Source: RUG100 sp050953405
GTDB lineage: Bacteria > Bacillota > Clostridia > Peptostreptococcales > Anaerovoracaceae
DNA length: 64,000 bases
Reading direction: 5' to 3'
Assembly (NCBI GenBank): GCA_050953405.1
Contig: JBMNMP010000003.1
Span: 124,001 to 188,000, forward strand
Under the pieces are notes generated by a model. The model was not told the origin of the DNA. It saw only the letters and a list, made by a program, of their open reading frames with translations, and did not search any database. Positions 16,528 to 24,235 of the stretch are shown here, in pieces. Positions within the stretch are counted from its first letter, which is position 1; each line of letters starts with the position of its first letter. Position numbers and translations under genes: made by a program.

Positions 16528-17784
16528 ATGATATCCGGAATTAATACATTAGACGACTTTGATGTAAGAGGTAAGACCGTAATTTGTCGTGTCGACCTGA
16601 ACCAGCCGGTCGATAGGGATACCGGTAAATTGATGGATATAACGCGAATCAAAGCTTGTGTTCCTACGATAGAAGAGTTGTCCAATGGTGGGGCAAAGGT
16701 AGTGCTTCTGGCACATCAGGGAAGTGATATTGAGTACAAGAATTTCTATACACTCCGTCCACATGCAAAAGTCCTCACGGAACTATTGGGAAAAGATGTC
16801 ATGTTTTTAGAAGACCTGTGGGGGCCTGCTGCTCTGGATAGGATACGCTCATTAGAGGAAGGCCAGATCTTACTGCTGGAAAATGTGCGTTTTGCATCCG
16901 AGGAGCAAACATTATTTGAGAAAAACCTGAGGCTCACACCTGAGCAGCAAGCGCAAACGCTGATAGTTCGTAAACTTGCACCACTAGCTGACCTTTATAT
17001 ATGTGATGCGTTTGCAGCGGCTCATCGTAATCAACCGAGTCTTTGCGGGTTTGAACAGGTGTTGCCATCGGCGATGGGAAGGTTGTTTGAAAAAGAATAT
17101 AGCATTCTTTCATCGCTGATGGATGATCCAAAGCACCCGTGTACATTTGTCCTTGGAGGGGCGAAAGTAGCCGATGCGTTCATAATGATGGGACGCGTAT
17201 TGGAGAAAGGTGTGGCTGACAATATACTCACAGGAGGCCTGGTTGCCAACATACTTCTGGCATCACAGGGCTTCCCGATAGGAAATGGAAGTCTTAAATT
17301 CATTGAAGACTCCGGCTATGGTGAATACATTGATAAGTCAAAAGAGATTTATGCGAAATATAGTGAACGAATTTATTTGCCGCATGATCTGGCCTATGTA
17401 GAGGATAATTCACGTGTGGACACACCGTTGGACAAGGTTCCTCAGGACATCACATCAGTTGATATCGGTGTCCGGACAGCAACTGAGTATCAAAGGATAA
17501 TCAAAGAATCAGAAACAGTGTTTGTTAATGGCCCCATGGGTGTATTCGAGGAAGATGTTAGTGGAACAGGCACAGAAATGGTTTGGGACGCTATAGCCGA
17601 TACGGATGGTTTTACAGTTATTGGAGGCGGCGACAGTATCACGGCTACTAAAAAATATGGAAAGACAGATGACATCTCATATATCTGTACGGGCGGCGGT
17701 GCTCTGATCAGATTCCTATCTGGAAAAGAGCTGCCGGTGATAACGGCATTAAAGCAAGCCGCAAAGTACAGGAAGGAGCAATAG
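16528..17784 (+). CDS. Archaeal-type phosphoglycerate kinase-like protein
   Basis: Transfers phosphate from an acyl-phosphate to ADP. At 418 residues it matches the archaeal PGK branch: LDDFDVRGKTVICRVDLNQPVD at the N-terminus (the latter part holds the substrate-binding Arg and Asp), TRIKACVPTIEEL, GGAKVVLLAHQG, ILLLENVRF, VLGGAKVADA and the nucleotide-binding GGGDSITATKK. Typical bacterial PGK has RVDFNVPL and a different spacing. The pairing with the type II GAPDH just upstream mirrors archaeal lower glycolysis. The gene ends overlapping the GTG codon before the LarA-like gene. It may act on 1,3-bisphosphoglycerate or on another acyl phosphate made by its neighbour. Confidence 0.8.
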   Translation: MISGINTLDDFDVRGKTVICRVDLNQPVDRDTGKLMDITRIKACVPTIEELSNGGAKVVLLAHQGSDIEYKNFYTLRPHAKVLTELLGKDVMFLEDLWGPAALDRIRSLEEGQILLLENVRFASEEQTLFEKNLRLTPEQQAQTLIVRKLAPLADLYICDAFAAAHRNQPSLCGFEQVLPSAMGRLFEKEYSILSSLMDDPKHPCTFVLGGAKVADAFIMMGRVLEKGVADNILTGGLVANILLASQGFPIGNGSLKFIEDSGYGEYIDKSKEIYAKYSERIYLPHDLAYVEDNSRVDTPLDKVPQDITSVDIGVRTATEYQRIIKESETVFVNGPMGVFEEDVSGTGTEMVWDAIADTDGFTVIGGGDSITATKKYGKTDDISYICTGGGALIRFLSGKELPVITALKQAAKYRKEQ

Positions 17785-17786
17785 TG

Positions 17787-19034
17787 ATGAGGATCAAAGT
17801 CGGTTTCGGTGACGGAATACAGGAATGCGAGATCCCTGAAAAGAATCTGATTTTAGAGATGCACGCAAACCCTATCACAAAAGTCGAAGATGAAGAGCAG
17901 GAAGTCCGGCGTGCATTGGATGAGCCGATAGGTTCGCCAAAACTGTCTGAAATTGTTAAGAAGGGCGAAAAAATCGCCATCATTACAAGTGATGTGTCTC
18001 GTCCAATGCCGACATGGAAAGTTATCCCCGGAATACTTGAGGAACTCGGCAAGGCTGGTGTGCGTGATCAGGATATCACCGTAGTATTCGGCCTTGGAAG
18101 CCACAGGCATCAGACAGAAGATGAGATGCGGCGCCTTGTGGGAGAAGAATACTTTGACAGGATCAAATGCATGGATTCTACTCCGGAGGACTGTATACAC
18201 CTGGGACGTACAAAGGCAGGCACTCCTGTTGACATCACGAGGACAGTAGTGGAGGCTGACCGCAGGATCTGCCTCGGCAATATCGAGTTTCACTACTTCG
18301 CCGGCTATTCCGGCGGAGCAAAAGCAATCATGCCAGGCGTATCCACACCGGGAGCGATCCAGGCCAACCATTCAATGATGCTGGACGAACGGGCACATGC
18401 GGGCAATATAGTGGACAATCCGATTCGCGATGATATTGAAGAAGCGGCTGCAATGTGTGGCGTTGACTTTATTCTGAATGTAGTCCTGGACGAACATAAA
18501 AGAATTGTACGCGCTGTGGCCGGTGATGTAACCAGGGCGCACAGAGAAGGCTGCAAATTCCTTGACAGGCTGTATAAGATAAAGATCAAAGAGCGGGCAG
18601 ATATTGTTATTGCCAGCCAGGGTGGTGCCCCTAAAGATCTAAATCTTTATCAAACACAAAAAGCACTTGATAACAGCAAACTTGCTGTTAAGGACGGGGG
18701 CACTATCATATTGGTGGGATCGTGCAAAGAAGGCTTTGGTCAATCAACGTTTGAAGAATGGATCAAGAGCGCAGCCGAACCGGAAGATCTGATAACACGA
18801 TTGAAGAGTGAATTCCACCTTGGCGGTCACAAAGCTGCTGCTATTGCGATGGTCATGAGGCATGCGAACATCATTCTCGTATCAGATATGGAAGACGATG
18901 TTGTGCAAAGTATATTTATGGAGCCGGCCTCGAATTTGCAGGAAGCTTACAATAAAGCAATAAAGAAGCAAGGCAGGGATGCGAGTGTTATTGTAATGCC
19001 GAATGGCGGCTCTACGTTGCCGATAGAGAAATAA
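17787..19034 (+). CDS. LarA-family nickel-pincer hydroxyacid racemase
   Basis: LarA enzymes racemise or epimerise 2-hydroxyacids by hydride transfer to a covalently bound nickel-pincer nucleotide. The signature is intact: SDVSRPMP, GLGSHRHQTEDE and GNIEFHYFAGYSGGAKAIMPG. With a five-residue offset from lactate racemase, H169, K179 (pincer attachment) and H195 match LarA H174, K184 and H200. The family includes lactate, malate and other hydroxyacid racemases, so specificity is open. Being directly upstream of a malic enzyme favours malate. ATG 17787 follows GGAAGGAG by 8 bases; a GTG three bases earlier overlaps the kinase stop. No larB, larC or larE cofactor genes are in the window. Confidence 0.83.
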   Translation: MRIKVGFGDGIQECEIPEKNLILEMHANPITKVEDEEQEVRRALDEPIGSPKLSEIVKKGEKIAIITSDVSRPMPTWKVIPGILEELGKAGVRDQDITVVFGLGSHRHQTEDEMRRLVGEEYFDRIKCMDSTPEDCIHLGRTKAGTPVDITRTVVEADRRICLGNIEFHYFAGYSGGAKAIMPGVSTPGAIQANHSMMLDERAHAGNIVDNPIRDDIEEAAAMCGVDFILNVVLDEHKRIVRAVAGDVTRAHREGCKFLDRLYKIKIKERADIVIASQGGAPKDLNLYQTQKALDNSKLAVKDGGTIILVGSCKEGFGQSTFEEWIKSAAEPEDLITRLKSEFHLGGHKAAAIAMVMRHANIILVSDMEDDVVQSIFMEPASNLQEAYNKAIKKQGRDASVIVMPNGGSTLPIEK

Positions 19035-19049
19035 GAGGAGTACGACGAT

Positions 19050-20225
19050 ATGAATTATGCTACAGAATCGCTGAAGTTACATGAAAAGTGGAAAGGCAAG
19101 ATTGAGATAATATCAACTGTGCCGGTAAAAAACGAAGACGACCTGTCTCTTGCATATACACCGGGTGTGGCGCAGCCATGCCTTGAGATCCAGAAAGATG
19201 TCAACAGGAGTTATGATCTGACACGGCGCCATAATCTTTGCGCCGTAATAACTGATGGCTCTGCTGTCCTGGGGCTGGGCAATATCGGCCCTGAAGCCGG
19301 TATGCCGGTAATGGAGGGAAAATGCGTTTTGTTTAAGTCCTTTGGTGATGTTGACGCATTTCCTATATGCATCAAGTCAAACGACGTTGATGAAATCGTG
19401 GATACGGTTTATCGGATCAGCGGCAGTTTTGGCGGTATCAATCTTGAAGATATCAGTGCGCCGCGTTGCTTTGAAATAGAGCGTAAACTAAAGGAAAAAT
19501 GTGATATTCCTATTTTCCATGATGATCAACACGGAACTGCTATCATTACTCTTGCAGGATTAACAAATGCGTTGAAAGTTGTTGGCAAGAAGCTGACAGA
19601 TATCAAAATTGTGACTTCTGGCGCAGGTGCGGCAGCTATCAGTATAACAAAACTGCTGCTTTCTGCCGGAGTTAAAAATATTGTAATGACAGATCGGCAT
19701 GGTGCGATTTACCAGGGAAGAGATGAAGGAATGAACTGGATAAAGACAGAGATGGCTGAACAGACAAATCCGGATAAAGAAAAAGGCTCCCTGGCGGACG
19801 TCATTAAAGGAGCAGATGTCTTTATAGGTGTCAGTGCTCCAAATCTTGTATCTGAAGATATGGTCAGGAGTATGAACAGGGACGCAATTATATTCGCCTG
19901 CGCAAACCCGACGCCTGAGATTTTTCCCGACGCAGCCAAAAATGCGGGAGCCGCTGTTATTGCTACAGGGCGTTCGGATTTTCCAAATCAGATCAATAAT
20001 GTGCTCGCATTCCCGGGTGTATTTCGCGGAACATTTGATGTGAGAGCTAAAGATATCAATGAGGAAATGAAAATCGCTGCAGCTCATGCCTTTGCTGACT
20101 TGATTACTGATGAAGAACTTTCAGCCGAATACATTATACCGAAAGCGTTTGATTTGAGAGTCGGACCAGCAGTTGCCAAAGCTGTTGCGGAGGCTGCGCA
20201 TGCAACAGGAGTTGCAACTTTGTAA
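19050..20225 (+). CDS. NAD(P)-dependent malic enzyme
   Basis: Oxidatively decarboxylates L-malate to pyruvate and CO2. The 391-residue protein is the short bacterial form. Family segments are SLAYTPGVAQPC with the catalytic Tyr, DGSAVLGLGNIGPEAGMPVMEGK with the catalytic Lys, the metal-binding DDQHGTAII and a Rossmann motif SGAGAAAISI. It ends with FDLRVGPAVAKAVAEAA as family members do. NAD versus NADP preference cannot be read. AGAGGAG precedes the ATG. Upstream partners are a LarA-family racemase and the archaeal-like GAPDH/PGK pair; pyruvate could feed the PFOR encoded 6 kb downstream. Confidence 0.92.
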   Translation: MNYATESLKLHEKWKGKIEIISTVPVKNEDDLSLAYTPGVAQPCLEIQKDVNRSYDLTRRHNLCAVITDGSAVLGLGNIGPEAGMPVMEGKCVLFKSFGDVDAFPICIKSNDVDEIVDTVYRISGSFGGINLEDISAPRCFEIERKLKEKCDIPIFHDDQHGTAIITLAGLTNALKVVGKKLTDIKIVTSGAGAAAISITKLLLSAGVKNIVMTDRHGAIYQGRDEGMNWIKTEMAEQTNPDKEKGSLADVIKGADVFIGVSAPNLVSEDMVRSMNRDAIIFACANPTPEIFPDAAKNAGAAVIATGRSDFPNQINNVLAFPGVFRGTFDVRAKDINEEMKIAAAHAFADLITDEELSAEYIIPKAFDLRVGPAVAKAVAEAAHATGVATL

Positions 20226-20301
20226 TTATGTAGAATTAAGCTGAAGTAATCAGCCGTAATTAAGGTTTAGAAATAAGAAATTTTGCCTACTACTAAGGTC
20301 A

Positions 20302-20361
20302 GGAGTACAGAACTCCTCATGGACGACCTGCGCAGCCAGTCGGTGACAGAGTCTGTACTCC
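20302..20361. repeat. Long-loop inverted repeat
   Basis: GGAGTACAGA at 20302-20311 and TCTGTACTCC at 20352-20361 are perfect complements separated by 40 bases that are markedly more GC-rich than the surroundings. It could be a structured RNA, a mobile palindromic element or an operator pair. I see no match to a riboswitch family I know. Confidence 0.5.
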
Positions 20362-20457
20362 AAATGACTCAAAAGCGAAATGATATTTCCGGATCACGAG
20401 AAAAAGTCTCTAAACATTTTAATATAGAGTCCTTCTATTTTATACAGTTCTATAACG

Positions 20458-20499
20458 AATGTTGGAGCGGGGAAGAATAGACCCTGCTCCAACATTTTA
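20458..20499 (+). terminator. Rho-independent terminator after the malic enzyme gene
   Basis: AATGTTGGAGC at 20458-20468 pairs with GCTCCAACATT at 20486-20496. The stem extends inward through GGG/CCC to a 9-base loop and is followed by TTTTAATT. It probably ends the transcript that starts with the type II GAPDH gene. Confidence 0.75.
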
Positions 20500-20528
20500 A
20501 TTATGAGTCAGGATTAAGGTAGGAGGCC

Positions 20529-20612
20529 ATGTTAGTGGAAGCCGCTGATTGTAGCGATGATTACATAAAAAAAATAATCGATAGTGTAAACTTTTCTAAA
20601 ATGAGCTGTTGA
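20529..20612 (+). CDS. Small ORF of 27 codons with a strong ribosome binding site
   Basis: An ATG at 20529 follows a perfect AGGAGG (20521-20526) at a short spacing and opens a 27-codon frame ending in TGA. The peptide starts MLVEAADCSDDYIKK, then VNFSKMSC; two Cys are present and there is no signal sequence or hydrophobic stretch. It lies between the malic enzyme terminator and the MBL-fold gene. A second motif resembling the upstream leader (GATTAAGGT followed by a GGAG site) recurs just before the MBL gene. It may be a leader peptide, a small protein or a relic of a deleted gene; function is unknown. Confidence 0.35.
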   Translation: MLVEAADCSDDYIKKIIDSVNFSKMSC

Positions 20613-20638
20613 TTAAGGTGGAGAAAGGATAATGCGAT

Positions 20639-21491
20639 ATGGAAAACAAACGAAACAAAATTGATATGGGGAGCGGATTGGAAATAATAACCTTAGTTGA
20701 TTGCGTCGAAAAGCATCCTGTTTCAGAGTATTTTCCCAAGGTTACAAAGAGAGAACTGGAGAGCATGGAGAAAAATTATTGCAGTTATGTGAATGGAGGA
20801 ATATTAGATCCATTTTTGTTTTGCTGCTATCTAATTCGTACAAAGGGGAAAAACATACTTGTTGATACAGGTGTCGGAGATTCGAATCTCCATGGAAGAA
20901 AAAAAGAAGGATTGCTTTCACAATTAGATAAGCTGAAATTATCTCCTGAAGATATTGATATAGTAGTATTCACACACCTTCATCCGGATCACATCGGGTG
21001 GAACACCATTGAGGAAAAAGGAAAGATCACCAAGACATTCAAAAGGGCTGCTTACATTGCCCATACAAAAGAGTATGCATATATATCCAATCAGGCTTCG
21101 GAGGGCAATTTCAATACTGAATTGTTCCGCAGAAATATATACACTTTGAAAGAAAAATATGAATTGCACTTGATTGAAGATGATGAATACAATCTAACTA
21201 AAGAAATCAAAACTAAAAGATTTCCCGGACATACGCCCGGATCCATCTGTATTGAGATTGATAATGGTAAAGAAATAGCTGCGATTGTAGGGGATGTATT
21301 TTCAAATCCGATGGAAATAGAAAACCCGGAGCTAGAATATGTTTTTGACTGGGATAAAGGGCAGGCAATACGAGCGAGAAAGAATTTTTTAGAAATATAT
21401 AAAAAAAAGATGCCATAGCATGTACTTGTGTGCATCTCATTTTGGTATGGGCCGCATAAAGTTTTTAGAAGAAAAAACATTTTGGGAGTAA
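20639..21491 (+). pseudogene. Metallo-beta-lactamase-fold hydrolase, frameshifted near the C-terminus
   Basis: The 259-residue frame from ATG 20639 is an MBL-fold hydrolase of the lactonase/phosphodiesterase-like group: THLHPDHIGW (HxHxDH zinc motif), GHTPGS and GDVF are intact. It stops at 21418 just after a run of eight A (21401-21408). With one A fewer, the frame continues to a TAA at 21489-21491 and adds CASHFGMGRIKF, which matches the expected family C-terminus and contains the last predicted zinc ligand His. The gene is therefore frameshifted in this copy, by mutation, by homopolymer sequencing error, or decoded by slippage on the A run. Its substrate is unknown; N-acyl homoserine lactonases are distant relatives. 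Confidence 0.7.
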
Positions 21492-21625
21492 CTGTGTAAT
21501 GTTCATTACTTATTTATCTGAATAATATGGCTAATATAAATATATGAGTAAATTTGAACGCCGTTAATGAAAATATCGCAATCGAAGTACGTACGAAAAA
21601 TTGTGATATGCAGAAAGGAGGAAAA

Positions 21626-22483
21626 ATGAACACATTAAGGTTAGTATTCCCGCAATGGCAAGGTGGCAACATGGAAGAGTATGTGTTAGGGTCGAGATTG
21701 CTGGGATGGATAGCACCAAAAGATACCGGAGCCATAGAGAAAGAAGTACCGATCGTAGAGCCTGATGGGGAGAAACTGGTTGTAGAAGATGGTGTTTTCG
21801 CACGCAATGCTATTAAGAAACAATTTTTATCAGCCAGGAAAATTATTGAAGATGTTGCTCCTGACAAGATAATCACTTTTGGAGGTGACTGTCACGTATC
21901 TCAGGCGCCATTTTCATATTTGAATGAGAAGTATGGCGGTGAGGTCGGACTGTTGTGGATAGATACGCATCCGGACATCTCAAATCTCAAAATGTTCAAT
22001 CAAGAAAATGCCATGGTAATGGGCAATCTATTAGGAGAAGGAGATAATGATTTTTCGAAATACGTAGTTGCCCCGTTCAAGCCGGAAAAAGTAATGTACG
22101 GTGGCTTGATAGCGGATACCATGACGGAAGAAGAGCAAAAACTGGTTGCCGGGAAAGGTATCGCTATTTGTCCGCCGCGGGAACTGGATATATCGTCAGA
22201 AAAGGTAATTGATTGGATCACCGGTAATAATATAAAGAATATTGTAATACACTTTGATCTGGATGTTTTGGATCCTAAAATGTTTAGAAATCAACTGACC
22301 GCAAAACCCGGAGGATCGCCGATAGAGACGCCGGAAGGAACGCTGACATTGCAGACAGTTCAGAGGACGATCACGGATGTCGAAAAAGCAGCGAATGTAG
22401 TGGGGCTGACTATTTCGGAGCACATTCCATGGGATGTTATCAACTTACAGTATTTCATGAAAGGTTTAGAAATATTCCGGTAG
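21626..22483 (+). CDS. Arginase/agmatinase (ureohydrolase) family protein
   Basis: Ureohydrolases use two Mn ions to cleave guanidino or formimino groups. The 285-residue product has DTHPD at 113-117 and HFDLDVLDP at 210-217, giving the conserved Asp/His ligands, and SEHIPW near the end. The first ligand motif reads GGDCH (86-90) instead of GGDH, so the usual His is replaced by Cys with a His one residue later. The start ATG 21626 follows AAAGGAGG by 5 bases; the frame open back to 21554 is not needed. The substrate is not predictable. It is the only apparently undamaged member of the four-gene hydrolase group here. Confidence 0.8.
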   Translation: MNTLRLVFPQWQGGNMEEYVLGSRLLGWIAPKDTGAIEKEVPIVEPDGEKLVVEDGVFARNAIKKQFLSARKIIEDVAPDKIITFGGDCHVSQAPFSYLNEKYGGEVGLLWIDTHPDISNLKMFNQENAMVMGNLLGEGDNDFSKYVVAPFKPEKVMYGGLIADTMTEEEQKLVAGKGIAICPPRELDISSEKVIDWITGNNIKNIVIHFDLDVLDPKMFRNQLTAKPGGSPIETPEGTLTLQTVQRTITDVEKAANVVGLTISEHIPWDVINLQYFMKGLEIFR

Positions 22484-22501
22484 AAAGCAAGGAGAAAAAA
22501 C

Positions 22502-22915
22502 ATGAAAAAATATATTGACTTGTGCCATAGAATGTTCAATGGTATGGAGACTTACCCTGACTATCCAGGAATTACTATTGATACTTATTTGGGCAGAAAA
22601 GAAACAGGCGAACGGTTCGGGGAAAAAGCAGCAGCACAGATAGATCGTATCAATATGCTTAACTGCTCTGGAACATATTTAGATGCGCCGTATCATGTTC
22701 GCGAAGAAGGGTATAAGGTGGCAGATATCCCCCTGTCAAAGCTGGTTGATCTGGACTACGATATAGTCGAACTCAAACCGGGGAAGAACTGTTTTGATGT
22801 AGAAGACCTGGAAGGCAAGTGCATTAGAGGTGGAGCAATGCTGTTGTGTACAGGAGATTATGAAAAATTTGGTACTCCGGAGTACGGAACGGACAATCCT
22901 CCATGGTCATCTTGA
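22502..22915 (+). pseudogene. Cyclase/kynurenine-formamidase-like protein, C-terminally truncated
   Basis: The 137-residue product matches the N-terminal part of the metal-dependent cyclase family (about 210-230 residues when complete): IDLCHRMFNGMETYPDYPG at the start and CSGTYLDAPYHVREEG, the family's metal-binding region. The frame ends abruptly after NPPWSS. I read about 220 bases beyond the stop and found no continuation in any frame, so the last third is deleted rather than frameshifted. It starts 18 bases after the ureohydrolase stop with AAGGAG upstream. Family members hydrolyse cyclic or N-formyl amides; this copy is probably inactive. Confidence 0.65.
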
Positions 22916-23144
22916 TCATAGTCAGATGAGATAATTGGAAATGCGGCTAGTCTCCGCAATACTTATTCTTCCATGTTATATGATTTCCTGTTTATGTCTG
23001 AGGAAATCATTTTGATTAGTCTTTCGAAATCAAAGCAAGTACTGAGTCGGTATAGCAAGAACCATTCTGATTAAAGTTATATATAATTAAATGGAAGGAA
23101 AATGTTGAGAACTTAGATGTGAGTTCAATATATAAGGTAGTAAT

Positions 23145-24128
23145 ATGAGTAAGATCAATACTGTTACAGGGGCAGTACCGGTTGAAAAGCTGGGGCGAGT
23201 CCTCATTCACGAACATATAACATTTGGATATCCAGGCTGCCAGGGTGACTCAAGGTACCTGACAAAAGAGCATTACGAAGATGGAGTCAGGACTGCTGTC
23301 GATATGTGCAGAAAGGTAAAGGCACAGGGTATACAGACAATAGTTGATGCAACTACTAATGATTGCGCCAGGAATCCGGAATTTTTAAAGCGGGTTTCTG
23401 AAGAGGCGGAAATAAACATAATATGTACTTCAGGATATTAATTCGAGGGCGCCGGATCGCCTGCATACTTCAAGAATATGTATGGCTTGGGTCGTGATGC
23501 GGAGACGGAGATGTATGAATTGTTTGTATCAGAAATTACCAATGGGATCGGAGATACTGGCATCAAACCGGGCTTATTGAAAGCATCGTGCAGCTTGAAT
23601 GAAATCACCGAATATGAAGAGATGGTAACTCGTACTGTGGGGAAAGTTGCTGCTAAGTATAATATGCCTGTTATTACTCATACTTTTGGAACTATGGGGG
23701 ATAAACAGGCGGCAATGCTGATCAATGCGGGTGTACATCCTGAAAAGATAATGATAGGTCACTCGTGCGACAGCACGGATATGAGATACCTGCTCAACAT
23801 TGCAGAAATGGGTGTGTATATAGGATATGATCGCTGGGGCCATTATGACAAATGGGCTCAGGAAAACGGACCGACTGATAAAGTAAGGATGGCAACGTTT
23901 ATGGCACTGGTCAGAGCCGGATATGGAAATAAGCTTATGTGCTCTCATGATTGCACGCTTTTCTGGCAGGGAGCCCCCATGGGAGCGGTGGATCCACTGT
24001 TAAAGGATTGGGTGCCTACGCATTTCATTGATGATGTTGTTCCTGAGCTGAAGAAAAATGGAATTACGGACAGTGAAATAGATGCATTCCTGATCGAGAA
24101 TCCAAAACGTTTTTTTGGTGATAAATAA
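23145..24128 (+). pseudogene. Phosphotriesterase-family lactonase/hydrolase with an in-frame TAA
   Basis: Residues 1-98 and the segment from 23442 to 24128 are in the same frame and together make a full phosphotriesterase-family TIM barrel of about 327 residues. They are separated only by one TAA (23439-23441) where relatives have an aromatic residue, in TSGY-stop-FEGAG. Metal ligands are retained: HEH near residue 22, the Lys of GLLKAS, THTFG, GHSCDSTD and CSHD. A single base change from TAT or TAC would create the stop. The first ATG after the stop (23478) has no clear ribosome binding site. Many relatives act as lactonases, but the natural substrate is unknown. It is likely a recent pseudogene or contains a sequencing error. 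Confidence 0.75.
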
Positions 24129-24163
24129 CGATATAGAATGAGAAGAGACGCTTTGTCTAAAAA

Positions 24164-24193
24164 TTGACAATGAGGCCGGCAAAATGATATAAT
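24164..24193 (+). promoter_or_regulatory. Promoter of the lectin-like surface protein gene
   Basis: A perfect TTGACA at 24164-24169 and a perfect TATAAT at 24188-24193 are 18 bases apart, about 45 bases upstream of the ATG at 24236. The gene is therefore transcribed independently of the damaged hydrolase genes. Confidence 0.8.
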
Positions 24194-24235
24194 AAAATAA
24201 GATTAGCTATGGGGTGAGTAACAAAGAGAGACAAG

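Larger units (their letters stand above)
20226..20528. other. Non-coding stretch after the malic enzyme gene
   Basis: This 303-base AT-rich gap holds two palindromic structures (listed separately): a 10-base inverted repeat at 20302-20361 and a terminator at 20458-20499. A TTG-started reading frame of 65 codons (20283-20480) crosses both but has no ribosome binding site and no recognisable family, so I do not call it a gene. Confidence 0.5.

Noticed and set aside
20283..20480. A 65-codon open frame after the malic enzyme gene
   Set aside because: TTG start, no ribosome binding site, no recognisable family, and it runs through an inverted repeat and into a terminator stem.
23439..23441. Stop-codon recoding in the phosphotriesterase gene
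   Set aside because: The codon is TAA, which is used neither for pyrrolysine (TAG) nor for selenocysteine (TGA), and I see no recoding structure nearby.
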